From NCBI RefSeq assembly GCF_004293625.1, contig NZ_CP033040.1, positions 1,860,001 through 1,924,000 of the forward strand: 64,000 nucleotides of DNA, written 5' to 3'. The stretch is from Thiomicrorhabdus indica. Lineage in GTDB: Bacteria; Pseudomonadota; Gammaproteobacteria; Thiomicrospirales; Thiomicrospiraceae. Positions 22,963 to 32,599 of the stretch are shown piece by piece; positions within the stretch are counted from its first letter, which is position 1; every line of letters starts with the position of its first letter. The position numbers and the translations under genes were made by a program. The notes below the pieces were generated by a model. The model was not told the DNA's origin. It worked only from the letters and a program-made list of their open reading frames with translations, and ran no database searches.

Positions 22963-23930
22963 CTTAATCCCTCGGTGGTTTTAATCTTATCTAACTCAGA
23001 CTGAACATGACCCAGTTCCAAGTGACAACTTTCTAACTTAGAAGTTAATGATTTGTTTTCTGCCTGGGCACCACCCAATTGCTGATTCAGCTCTTTAATC
23101 TCATTTAATAACTGAGCCACTTGAGTATCCAGCTCCGCTTTGCGCTCCGCAATTGAATCAGCTTTTGATTCCGCTTTGGTCAATGTTGCTACAGATTTTT
23201 TAACCTCAGACTGAAGTTCTGCTACAGCTTCTTTATATTCAGACTCAATAGATTTTAATTCTGCTCCATGTTCTTTAACCTGTTCTACTAATTGCTGCTT
23301 CAGTTCTTTAATTTCAGATTTTGCTTCAGCTTGATTCTCAGCGGCCTTCTCTGCTTCTGCCTTTGACTCGCTCTCAAGTTTTGCAATGGTTTTTTCTAAA
23401 CGGCGACACTCACCCTGCCAATTCTCGGCCTCATGAGCGAATTCGGCACTTGTCTGTTCGAGAATCTTGCTAGATTCTTTAAATCCATCAATCTCGGTAA
23501 GGAGTTCATTGCGCTCACCTTCAAGGCGCTTACAGTTTTCAGATAGCGCATTGCGTTCAGCTTCCACTGACTCAAAGGCTCCAGAAATTTCAGCAATCAT
23601 CTGTTCAAACTCAGATTTTTCAGACTCCCAAGCCTGAGTTGCATCACTCAAAGATTTATTTGCAAGATCTTGAGCCTGTTGCCAAACCCCAGAAATCAAC
23701 TGCAAACCGATCTCTCGGATCTGCTCCGGCATATCGCTGGCAATCGCCACTGGCTTAGACGTTAAATTTTTGCGCCATTCTTTCATCACAATTGATGCGT
23801 CATTCATTCCGACCTTGGCCATGCGACGTACCGCATCCACCGCCGGTAGTTTGTCATAACCACTTTGTTCATAAAGCGCGTTTGCTGCTTCAACAATTCG
23901 ATCTTTAATTTCGCTGCTTACCAGACTCAT
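22944..23930 (-). CDS. kfrA: KfrA-like DNA-binding coiled-coil protein
   Basis: 328 aa. Residues about 1-110 are the KfrA N-terminal DNA-binding domain (IKDRIVEAANALYEQSGYDK, PAVDAVRRMAKVGMNDASIV). The rest, about 115-320, is an alanine/glutamate/lysine-rich coiled coil. KfrA of RK2 binds operator palindromes, autoregulates and organises plasmid DNA in the cell. Start MSLVSSEIKD at ATG 23930 with TTGGGTGA upstream; the longer frame reads into an AT-rich palindromic promoter region (23957-23990). It is a candidate binder of the 119-bp repeats. Confidence 0.88.
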   Translation of the reverse strand: MSLVSSEIKDRIVEAANALYEQSGYDKLPAVDAVRRMAKVGMNDASIVMKEWRKNLTSKPVAIASDMPEQIREIGLQLISGVWQQAQDLANKSLSDATQAWESEKSEFEQMIAEISGAFESVEAERNALSENCKRLEGERNELLTEIDGFKESSKILEQTSAEFAHEAENWQGECRRLEKTIAKLESESKAEAEKAAENQAEAKSEIKELKQQLVEQVKEHGAELKSIESEYKEAVAELQSEVKKSVATLTKAESKADSIAERKAELDTQVAQLLNEIKELNQQLGGAQAENKSLTSKLESCHLELGHVQSELDKIKTTEGLSEKDSQ

Positions 23931-24085
23931 AAAATCACCCAACCCGTTAATATTAAGTAATAGTAATAATATTACTACTATTATTATTACAGTCAACAAA
24001 ATTATAACGATTTGGCCAAAACAAATATGGCCATCGATAACGAAAGCCTAATTTCTACGACCACATTTTTTACAGGCAAAAAAAA

Positions 24086-24102
24086 GCCGCGACAAGCGCG
24101 GC
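24086..24102 (-). terminator. Intrinsic terminator after the 24139 operon
   Basis: GCCGCG-CTTGT-CGCGGC followed on the minus strand by eight T. Separates the 26184-24139 operon from kfrA. Confidence 0.85.
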
Positions 24103-24138
24103 AAAAGTCGAGATTTACGACTGTATGAAAAAAGTTAT

Positions 24139-24444
24139 CTAAACATTCTTTATTTGTGAAGGACGATGCATTATCAGAGCGATGTGAGCAATCACAAAAC
24201 CAATAAAGATCGAGCCATTAAACAACTGAGTAATTAAATTTCGGACTTCATCCTGATTCATCTCAGCCAAAGTGCTTAACAACTGGCTCCAGTTCTCCCA
24301 GGCCGCAAGCACGAACAAGACGAATGATATAAAGAGAAAACTTATAAAGCCGCATAGAGTGGTCAGAAAAAGTAACCTCAAAACCATTCCTGTAATATCG
24401 AAAGTAAATTTGGATGACTTTTTAAAGAAACTCAAGCTATTCAT
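24139..24444 (-). CDS. Two- or three-TM membrane protein, 101 aa
   Basis: MNSLSFFKKSSKFTFDITGM leads to hydrophobic segments at residues about 17-50 and 72-92. It overlaps the upstream ATPase gene by 4 bp. No family recognised; position suggests it works with that ATPase. Confidence 0.65.
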   Translation of the reverse strand: MNSLSFFKKSSKFTFDITGMVLRLLFLTTLCGFISFLFISFVLFVLAAWENWSQLLSTLAEMNQDEVRNLITQLFNGSIFIGFVIAHIALIMHRPSQIKNV

Positions 24445-25436
24445 TTTCGCTGTTCCTCAATCTTTCTCGTTATTTCATTTTTATGCTCTTCACCTAGTGT
24501 GATAGGGTCATTCCACAAGGTCTTACGATGATCAGAATTTTCGTAACATAATGCTTGAATCGACAAAGCTGTTTCATTCTTAAAGCCATTTTTGTTTCGA
24601 CATAGGCTTTCTATTGAAGAGCTAATTGCGCCTACTAACCTTGTTAGATAATCATCTATTGCTTCAAAGTGGCATGGATTGCTTGGCGGTTTATCAAAAG
24701 AATTTGTTAAATCGCGAAACTCCTGCAAACATTTCCATGCAGGATAATTTCCCTGGTACACAGCAATGCTCTCCAATAAGTCATTAAGTATTTTTTCTTT
24801 AATTTCTAGCTGCCCTACTTTCTCTTGAAGAAAAACAACTTTAGATTGAATATCTTTATGTAAAGGCATATACCCTGCTGATTTGAAAGAAATCCAGTTT
24901 TCGTAGTTACTACTTTTAGCTCTTTTAAGCTCGGTCATATCAACCACTCGACGCTTTGGGCTACCAAGCACCAATCCAAATACTTTGTTTTCATAGGACT
25001 CGATACAGATAAAATTATCTTCATCCACTCCTTGGGTAATGACATCTTTTAACACCCACGGGTCTTGGATAAAGATGGCCGCAACATTGCCATTAGAGCG
25101 ATTATTATCAAACGCATCACTGCCAAGCCATTCAATAACAGAGCTAATTTGGCCATTAGATTGCGGTTCATCGATAAAGATGATTTGAGACGGTAATAGT
25201 TCCGTTGGCAAGCTGTCTTTAGACAAATCGACATACAGACTGCGCTGCAATCTAAAACTCAACTCTTTAGCCAGTACGGTTTTTCCTACACCAGGTTGAC
25301 CGATCACAAACACTACATTTAAAGCGGCTTCATTTTCATTGACCAAGACCTTGCGCATTCTTCTTAGCACAAACTCATGCTGTTCACGGCTAAATAGTTC
25401 TGGCGTTGCCGGTTCTTTCATGCAAGATTCATTCAT
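24441..25436 (-). CDS. AAA-type ATPase, 331 aa
   Basis: Walker A VIGQPGVGKTVLAKEL near residue 45 and Walker B-like QIIFIDEP near 83, followed by a helical C-terminal half. An N-terminal SREQHEFVLRRMRKVL resembles nucleotide-binding regulators or transposition-type ATPases. Function unknown; in related ICEs this locus holds maintenance or replication proteins. Start at ATG 25436 has AAGGTGG upstream and overlaps the neighbour by 8 bp; the frame is open to 25466. Confidence 0.7.
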   Translation of the reverse strand: MNESCMKEPATPELFSREQHEFVLRRMRKVLVNENEAALNVVFVIGQPGVGKTVLAKELSFRLQRSLYVDLSKDSLPTELLPSQIIFIDEPQSNGQISSVIEWLGSDAFDNNRSNGNVAAIFIQDPWVLKDVITQGVDEDNFICIESYENKVFGLVLGSPKRRVVDMTELKRAKSSNYENWISFKSAGYMPLHKDIQSKVVFLQEKVGQLEIKEKILNDLLESIAVYQGNYPAWKCLQEFRDLTNSFDKPPSNPCHFEAIDDYLTRLVGAISSSIESLCRNKNGFKNETALSIQALCYENSDHRKTLWNDPITLGEEHKNEITRKIEEQRK

Positions 25437-26184
25437 TCGCCACCTTCTTTTTGCCAAAACCGGCAATCTTTAAATTCTTCGTTGGGAAAAATTCCGGAGT
25501 GTACTGATTCTTAACAATCACTTCCGGAAGCCCTCCCATCACTTCGACTGCTTCAGCATAGGCTGCCGTGTTTTCACGGACATCATTTAAAGTTAAATCA
25601 AACGGTTTAAAGCCGCCTATCTCATTTAGAACTCGATTAATCGCACCACGGGATTCTTTGATCTTTCGATCAAATTCACCAGGGGAAATTAATGAAATAT
25701 GACGTAGAGTGATTAATCGTGCAGTGATTTCATCTAGTTTTACCAAGCAATAAACAATCTTATAAGTGTAGGGGGTCGCAAAGTTTAACTCGACCTTGAC
25801 AGGCTTAACCGATAATGACTTTGCAATATTTAAACGTCCAGCTACCACATCATGCTGCTTATTAATATCTTCAAGTAATGAACTTAGATCCGTTTCAGTT
25901 TCTTTTAAGCGCTCTTCGATCTTCATGATCCACCATTTCGCATAGGGGTTACCGGCAAGGCAAGCCCCCCAAATTACACGTAGCAATTTTGCATAAACCG
26001 ATACACCAGGGATGTGATGAATGCCTGCTGTCGCATCCTCTTTTCTGCCCATAAAAATCTTCAGCGCCTCTTTGGTATGTAGCTCAATTGAGACATCACT
26101 TTTGATTACACCTGGTTCATTTATTTCTTCATCAGTCGAAGCAGCTTTTATATTTTCTTGATTCATCTTTACCATCCATTTCAA
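25429..26184 (-). CDS. ICE protein of the PFL_4669 family
   Basis: 251 aa. The blocks LHTKEALKIFMGRKEDATAG, IPGVSVYAKLLRVIWGACLA, NPYAKWWIMKIEERL and PVKVELNF are those of the PFL_4669 (TIGR03761) family, found in PFGI-1/SPI-7-like ICEs and of unknown biochemical role. First gene of the leftward operon at the divergent point. ATG 26184 has AAAGAG eight bases upstream; ATG 26166 is an alternative. Confidence 0.85.
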   Translation of the reverse strand: MKWMVKMNQENIKAASTDEEINEPGVIKSDVSIELHTKEALKIFMGRKEDATAGIHHIPGVSVYAKLLRVIWGACLAGNPYAKWWIMKIEERLKETETDLSSLLEDINKQHDVVAGRLNIAKSLSVKPVKVELNFATPYTYKIVYCLVKLDEITARLITLRHISLISPGEFDRKIKESRGAINRVLNEIGGFKPFDLTLNDVRENTAAYAEAVEVMGGLPEVIVKNQYTPEFFPTKNLKIAGFGKKKVANE

Positions 26185-26243
26185 TACTCTTTCAAGCTTA
26201 AATCATCAGCCAAGATTAGATTACCTTTTTGCTAAGCCGTATT

Positions 26244-26284
26244 CCATCAATCCAAGTGCATGATTTTTGCACTCGGATTGATGG
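26244..26284. promoter_or_regulatory. Inverted repeat at the divergent operon junction
   Basis: A 17-bp inverted repeat (26244-26260 with 26268-26284, one mismatch) with a 7-bp centre, between the leftward PFL_4669 operon and the rightward relaxase operon. Likely an operator or a 5' UTR hairpin; no T-run follows. Confidence 0.6.
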
Positions 26285-26346
26285 AGACAAAATTTGCTTC
26301 TGTCATAATTCGCAAAATGGCAGTTTTTATAACTAAAGGAAGTGCA

Positions 26347-26685
26347 GTGTTAGAACGTCATGCAAAAGCAAAAATAGTTCAAGCAAACCAAAACCAAACA
26401 GAACAATTAAATTCCCATGTTTACCGTGTTTTTCAAATTTTTGACAACCTGTATCAGTTCGGAGCAACCGACTATTTTGCCCGATTTTTAGGTGTTGAAG
26501 AAGGATATCGGATTTTTTCAGAGGCATTAAAAGGTGTAAGTATCGCAAGCATCAATAAAGGGGTCGAGCGAGTAAAACTACTTGAAAATAGAAAGCCAGT
26601 CTTTCCAGATAGTAAAGCATTTTTTAAATTATGTGTAATGAGTGATCAAGAGTTTTCTGAAAACCGGTATTTATATGAAAATTGA
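26347..26685 (+). CDS. Hypothetical protein, about 112 aa
   Basis: Rightward operon, first gene. GTG 26347 has AAAGGAAG four bases upstream and is preferred; in-frame ATGs at 26317, 26281 and 26260 lack ribosome sites, and the latter two lie in the inverted repeat. The protein is helical and basic at its start (VLERHAKAKIVQANQN) with GATDYFARFLGVEEGYRIFS in the middle. No family recognised. Overlaps the next gene by 11 bp. Confidence 0.6.
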   Translation: MLERHAKAKIVQANQNQTEQLNSHVYRVFQIFDNLYQFGATDYFARFLGVEEGYRIFSEALKGVSIASINKGVERVKLLENRKPVFPDSKAFFKLCVMSDQEFSENRYLYEN

Positions 26686-27073
26686 AGAGATTGATGACGA
26701 ATTACTGAATGAATTTCGTCAACAAGTTGCCACACAGATTATCGAGTCATTACGTCTAAACTTCCTAGGTATAGATCGAATAATTGGTCTTGAAATCAAC
26801 TTTAAAAAGCTCCAGTCAAAAATTACAAAAAACATATCAATATTCCATCCCGACATGCAACTTAGTATTGCCAGCGAATTACTCGCTCATGAAATATTGG
26901 AAGTTAAAGCATTCTGCTATATCACGAAAGAGCGATGGAACCCTTTAAGAGAACCAATTATTTGCTTTGCACTCCGAGTTGAAAAGTTTGAGTGTTTTCA
27001 GAGCGAAAAGCCTGTGCTAACACTCGTTGAAGTAGCTGAATGGATAAATGAAAAACTATGCTCCAAACCTTAA
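26675..27073 (+). CDS. Hypothetical protein, 132 aa
   Basis: Starts MKIEEIDDELLNEFRQQVAT at ATG 26675, inside the upstream gene. An alpha/beta protein with one buried Cys-rich stretch (AFCYITKERW, PIICFALRVEKFECF). No family recognised. It overlaps the relaxase start by 16 bp, so it is translated with it. Confidence 0.6.
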   Translation: MKIEEIDDELLNEFRQQVATQIIESLRLNFLGIDRIIGLEINFKKLQSKITKNISIFHPDMQLSIASELLAHEILEVKAFCYITKERWNPLREPIICFALRVEKFECFQSEKPVLTLVEVAEWINEKLCSKP

Positions 27074-29202
27074 AAAACATTAAAACAAAATTTCTTGGTA
27101 AATCTGGCAAAGCTATTGAATCAAAGTTTGTTGTACCAAAAAAAATCCGTTTGATGAAACGTTTAGCCGCTAACCAACTATTAACGCCTTATCAAGACGA
27201 ATTGGAAGAAATCCGTGAGATTGTCGGACTGACACCTGAGCATTTTTCACATTACTATACAAAGCCGCTTGAGCGCTATGCTGAATTAATTCAGTTAGCA
27301 CCGGCCAGTGAGTTGCATCATCACGCCCATGAAGGCGGTATGCTTGAGCATAACCTTCAGGTCATTGTAAATGCTCTACGCATAAGAAGAGGTCAGATCC
27401 TGCCGCCTGGTGTTGTGGCCGAAGACATTGAGCGTAAAAAAGATATTTGGACATATGCGGTTTTTGTTTCTGCTTTGTTACATGATATCGGTAAACCGGT
27501 AACGGATTTTTGTTATGCCGACCAATCAGGTCAGCAATGGGATTTACTCTCTACCCACCCAATGCCGGAAGTGTATGAGATACGCTATCGAAAAGGACGT
27601 GTACATAAGCTACACGAACGCTTGCCCATGCTAGTGATTCACAAAATTATTGATTCAAAGGCGGTTGAATGGCTAGCTTCAGATCCGCTGGTTTTTCAAA
27701 ACTTGGCCAGCTTTCTGAGCGGAGATTACTCAAGCACCCCAATCCTTTCTGAGATCATACAAAAAGCCGATCAAATCAGTGTTGCAGAAAATATTGGCGG
27801 CGATGTAAAACAAGTTGTGGCAACAACTGCCGAACGACCGTTGCATGAGCGTTTCCTTCATACTATTCAGTTAATGCTCTCCGAAGAGGCTATACCGTTA
27901 AATCGAAAAGGTGCTGCGGCTTTTACGCAAGATAACCGCGTTTACTTTGTGTCCAAGCGCCTGCTCGACGAAGTAAAAGATCGTATGCGCAAGGAAGGCC
28001 AATCGGTGCCTGGGCGCAATGATCGAATGATGGACGAATTACAACAATTCAAAGTATTGATTCCAAATGAGGATAAAGCAATTTGGCGCTGTAAAGTGCA
28101 GATTGATGACTGGGAGATGAATCTATCAATGCTGTGCTTTGATGCAGCCAAAGTATGGCCAAGCCTTGAAGACCGCCCAGAGTTACCAACCAATCAAACA
28201 ATTACCCCAATTGATGTTAATGGTGAACCTGTCAATGCGGCGGATAGCAAGTCAACTAAAACCGTCGAACTGCGTTCGGAACCTGAAAAAACTGAACCAG
28301 TTGCAAAAGCACAACCGAAAAAGAAAGACTCTAAAGCTGAACCAATCGTTACCGATGGAGCTTCCAAAACTGAACCAGAATCAAAAGAAGTTGTACCAGA
28401 GCGCAAAAAAGCGCAAGAATCGGCTATAGAGGAAAAGAGCGCAACACTTCCAGAAGAAAAAACATCTGGCATTGATGGAGGTGTATTCGATGAGATGGAT
28501 GAACTGATTGCTATGCCAGTACCGGTTGAAGACTTAATTGGCGATTTCTCGGAATTTGCGGATGATGTCGATATGGAGGATTTCGATGAATACATCGATG
28601 CGCCGGTCGAAGACATAGAACTCCCTGAACCAGAGGTGAAACAACCAAAGCCGATAATGCCACCACCAAAAGTGGATAAGGTTGTTGTTACGAAAGAACC
28701 AGAAGCACTGATTGATCGAGAAGTCGTATTGACCGAAATCAAAGAGAAAGCTGCGCAAGGTCGATCCAACTCTGTTGCTTACCATAATCAAAAAGTGGCT
28801 GAGCAAGCAGATATCCAGATTGAATTTGATGATCCAGACTGCCCTGCTGCACAATTTATTAAATGGCTGCGTGATGGTGTCGCCAGTGCCAAAATTCCTG
28901 CCAATAATCCTGCAAACCAAGTGCACTTTGTCGAAGATGGTCTATTTTTAGTCAGTCCGGCCATCTTTAAAACCTTTGAACGTGATACTCGAATCAACTG
29001 GACAATCGCACAACGCGATTTAACCAAAAAAAAGATCAATTTAAAAACATCCAGAGGGGACAATATCTTCCAGTATGAGATTAGTTCAAAGTCTGGCCGC
29101 AATGCGTCAAGAGTAATAAAAGGAATTTTGATTCCAAATCCTGAAAAAATTGGCTTAAAATCCTCAGCTTTAAATGAGTATTTACGCTTAATTAATCAAT
29201 GA
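27058..29202 (+). CDS. MobH-family relaxase (TraI_2)
   Basis: 714 aa. Residues about 30-330 form the MobH/TraI_2 domain with its HD-type metal motif: the His cluster at 87-91 in ELHHHAHEGGMLEHN and LLHDIGKP at 140-147. A low-complexity Glu/Lys/Pro linker (about 400-560) leads to a C-terminal TraI_2_C domain (about 580-714, FDDPDCPAAQFIKWLRDGVA). Nicks oriT and pilots the strand during conjugation. Its stop overlaps the integrase start (ATGA). Confidence 0.93.
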   Translation: MLQTLKNIKTKFLGKSGKAIESKFVVPKKIRLMKRLAANQLLTPYQDELEEIREIVGLTPEHFSHYYTKPLERYAELIQLAPASELHHHAHEGGMLEHNLQVIVNALRIRRGQILPPGVVAEDIERKKDIWTYAVFVSALLHDIGKPVTDFCYADQSGQQWDLLSTHPMPEVYEIRYRKGRVHKLHERLPMLVIHKIIDSKAVEWLASDPLVFQNLASFLSGDYSSTPILSEIIQKADQISVAENIGGDVKQVVATTAERPLHERFLHTIQLMLSEEAIPLNRKGAAAFTQDNRVYFVSKRLLDEVKDRMRKEGQSVPGRNDRMMDELQQFKVLIPNEDKAIWRCKVQIDDWEMNLSMLCFDAAKVWPSLEDRPELPTNQTITPIDVNGEPVNAADSKSTKTVELRSEPEKTEPVAKAQPKKKDSKAEPIVTDGASKTEPESKEVVPERKKAQESAIEEKSATLPEEKTSGIDGGVFDEMDELIAMPVPVEDLIGDFSEFADDVDMEDFDEYIDAPVEDIELPEPEVKQPKPIMPPPKVDKVVVTKEPEALIDREVVLTEIKEKAAQGRSNSVAYHNQKVAEQADIQIEFDDPDCPAAQFIKWLRDGVASAKIPANNPANQVHFVEDGLFLVSPAIFKTFERDTRINWTIAQRDLTKKKINLKTSRGDNIFQYEISSKSGRNASRVIKGILIPNPEKIGLKSSALNEYLRLINQ

Positions 29203-30047
29203 AACAAAGAATAAAAATACAGTCCAAAAGAATTCGGTATTTAGAAGCCGTAAAACGATATCAGTACGAAACCCAAAATAAAGATTATGTAAATGAACTA
29301 AGCCAGTTTAAACGATTCTCTGAAGTGGTCGGAAATCCATTTATCGATCAGATCGACCGTAAAATGATTGGGAAATTTATCGAAAAACGAAAAGCCGATG
29401 GTGTAACTGGCACAACAATCAACCGAACCTTGCAGAAGCTGCGCGCACTTCTTAACAGAGCAAAGCGAGAATGGGAAATCTTAGATGATGACCCTCCCTA
29501 CATTAAGTTATTTACCGAGTCAGGCAATACGCGTGTTCGCTGGTTAAGTCGAAATCAAATAAAGAAACTATCACAACGTCTACCTGTTCACCTAGCAGAT
29601 ATGACACTGTTTGCTGTTGCAACTGGATTGCGAGAATCGAATATCACCTTGCTTCGTTGGGATCAAATCTATTTTTCTGAAAAAGCCTTAGTAGTTGAAG
29701 GTGATGACATATTAAAATCGGATCGTCCCTTTATTGTGCCTTTGTCTGAAGGTGCGATGGAAATTTTGCATCGCAATAGAGGAAACCATCCTGAGCGCGT
29801 CTTCACTTATCGCGGCAAGCCCGTTCGAAAAGCAAGTACTAAAGCATTTCGAGACGCATTGCGCTCGTGTGGGATTGAGAATTTTCGATTCCATGATCTT
29901 CGTCATACCTGGGCGACTTGGCATGTTCAGCAAGGAACGCCTTTAGAGGTGTTACAACGCCTAGGGGGTTGGTCAAGTATGCAGTCCGTGCAGCGTTACG
30001 CACATTATGGGTATAAAGACTTAAGGCCGTATGTAGAGGACTTCTGA
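29199..30047 (+). CDS. int: Tyrosine integrase of the ICE
   Basis: 282 aa. Core-binding domain at residues about 15-95; catalytic residues R145 (ATGLRESN), H232 and R235 (HDLRHTW), W258 (LGGW) and nucleophile Y267 (QRYAHY). Shorter than many ICE integrases; it lacks a large N-terminal arm-binding domain. It lies 312 bp from the tRNA-fMet 3' end, the presumed attachment site, and is translationally coupled to the relaxase by 4 bp. Confidence 0.93.
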   Translation: MKQRIKIQSKRIRYLEAVKRYQYETQNKDYVNELSQFKRFSEVVGNPFIDQIDRKMIGKFIEKRKADGVTGTTINRTLQKLRALLNRAKREWEILDDDPPYIKLFTESGNTRVRWLSRNQIKKLSQRLPVHLADMTLFAVATGLRESNITLLRWDQIYFSEKALVVEGDDILKSDRPFIVPLSEGAMEILHRNRGNHPERVFTYRGKPVRKASTKAFRDALRSCGIENFRFHDLRHTWATWHVQQGTPLEVLQRLGGWSSMQSVQRYAHYGYKDLRPYVEDF

Positions 30048-30358
30048 AGCAGAGACGCAAGTGATGCGTTTAGTTTACTTTTCATACATGATGGCATAAA
30101 ATTGATGATAAGGTTTTTTTACTACTCAATCAATTAGACAGTAGTTTCAGGATTGTAGACATAAAAAAACCCAGAATTTTGCGGAAAATTCTGGGTTTTT
30201 TACATTCCTTAACCTTATTTTAACAAGCTATCAGAAGTGCTGTTGAATACAACTTAAACCAAACTTGAGATAAATTTATCACAGTTTAGTTGTTCTGTAA
30301 AAGGTTAAATGTAAGCCCATGACTCAGATAATTCTAAAATCACAAGCTTTTTGGAATT
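30048..30358. other. ICE right end between int and tRNA-fMet
   Basis: 311 bp without a gene. It carries a strong bidirectional terminator (30165-30200) and AT-rich DNA that may hold integrase or Xis arm sites. Nothing else recognised. Confidence 0.6.
30165..30200. terminator. Bidirectional terminator after int
   Basis: AAAAACCCAGAATTTT and its exact complement around a GCGG loop, with T-runs in both directions. Ends the relaxase-int operon and also read-through from tRNA-fMet. Confidence 0.9.
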
Positions 30359-30435
<77 letters not shown>

Positions 30436-30493
30436 ACAATTTGTAATCAATTCGTTTCGCTTTGTTTGTGTGCGTCCCGTCTTGATGGGGCGT

Positions 30494-30521
30494 ATTATAG
30501 GCATCTCAATTAGGATTGCAA
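30494..30521 (-). promoter_or_regulatory. Promoter of tRNA-fMet
   Basis: TTGCAA - 16 bp - TATAAT on the minus strand, then the GC-rich discriminator ACGCCCC, as expected for a stringently controlled stable-RNA promoter. The tRNA begins about 58 bp downstream. Confidence 0.82.
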
Positions 30522-30640
30522 GCCACTTTTGAAATAAAAGTGAAATAATTTGAAATTGAATGAAAACAGGCGATTTTATAGGGTTTCAAGCAATCGAAAG
30601 GATAGATTCCCAACATTCAACAGAGATTTATTAAGACTCT

Positions 30641-30668
30641 ACCGGCCGGTAAGAGTTTACCGGCCGGT
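30641..30668. repeat. Paired copies of the ACCGGCCGGT palindrome
   Basis: Two exact copies (30641-30650 and 30659-30668) 8 bp apart, downstream of serS. They belong to the genome-wide iterated palindrome described in the findings. Confidence 0.9.
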
Positions 30669-30674
30669 AAAGAA

Positions 30675-30699
30675 CTTGAAAGCGGAATACCCTTTCAAG
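30675..30699 (-). terminator. Hairpin after serS
   Basis: CTTGAAAG/CTTTCAAG with a 9-nt loop, followed by TTCTTT. Weak as an intrinsic terminator. Confidence 0.45.
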
Positions 30700-30702
30700 A
30701 AA

Positions 30703-32016
<1,314 letters not shown>

Positions 32017-32071
32017 TTAAAATCGTTTTTAAAATTTTTATTACTCATGCAAAGCAAAACACAAATGCTTG

Positions 32072-32467
32072 CTACGAAAACCACTGACGCCCAAGCATCA
32101 TTCCCGCCCAGACCGCACCAATCGTTAGGAATAAACTTGCGCCCATATTGACAAATGCCTTTGACATTTCACCTAATTGCAAATATTGCATAGTCTCATA
32201 GGAGAACGTTGAGAACGTCGTAAATGCGCCTAAAAATCCAACCAAAAAAAACAATCGCCACTCTAAGCTAAGCATCCATTTTTCAACAATAAAAATCGTC
32301 AAAATGCCCATTAGGAAAGAACCCAGCACATTCACACCTAAAGTTCCCCAGGCAAACTCGCGCCCTAGCCAAAGATAGATTTGGTGAGAAAGCAGATATC
32401 GACTCACTGCACCCAGCGCGCCTCCAAAGGCAATTGCGGTTATTCCAAGTGCATTTATTTGCCACAT
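32072..32467 (-). CDS. crcB: Fluoride channel CrcB/Fluc
   Basis: 131 aa with four hydrophobic helices. The Fluc signatures GGALGAVSRYLLS and GFLGAFTTFSTFSYE (with the phenylalanine-lined pore) are present. A dual-topology dimer that exports fluoride. Lies between rarA and serS on the same strand; no fluoride riboswitch was recognised upstream. Confidence 0.95.
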   Translation of the reverse strand: MWQINALGITAIAFGGALGAVSRYLLSHQIYLWLGREFAWGTLGVNVLGSFLMGILTIFIVEKWMLSLEWRLFFLVGFLGAFTTFSTFSYETMQYLQLGEMSKAFVNMGASLFLTIGAVWAGMMLGRQWFS

Positions 32468-32599
32468 GGCTGAATTCCTTATCCAGTCTATTTTAAAAAG
32501 ACCGATTATTTTGTTTGGCGAATACCGAGGTTATTCATACCCTCGCGAATGTTTATTTTTCAAGGTTATTTGTGACCCAATCAGCAATCATGCGCCATG

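Larger units (their letters stand above)
1..30358. mobile_element. Integrative and conjugative element, left end outside window
   Basis: The block carries a tyrosine integrase, MobH relaxase, PFL_4669-type and DUF3577 ICE proteins, KfrA, SSB, topoisomerase, ArdC antirestriction protein, a type IVb conjugative pilus operon and a DGR. It ends against the 3' side of tRNA-fMet at 30359. This gene set is that of the SPI-7/PFGI-1-like ICE family. The mating-pair T4SS core, coupling protein and second att site are not in the window and are expected to the left. I found no second copy of the tRNA 3' end inside the window, so only one boundary is defined. Confidence 0.9.

Noticed and set aside
28194-28769. 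191-aa minus-strand Ser-rich frame
   Set aside because: Antisense shadow of the Glu/Lys-rich relaxase linker.
1-30358. Second attachment site (copy of tRNA-fMet 3' end) inside the ICE part
   Set aside because: No matching segment was seen by eye; the far end is probably left of the window.
30641-30668. Paired palindromes as the serS terminator
   Set aside because: No T-run follows, and single copies of the same palindrome occur inside genes; treated as part of the iterated motif.
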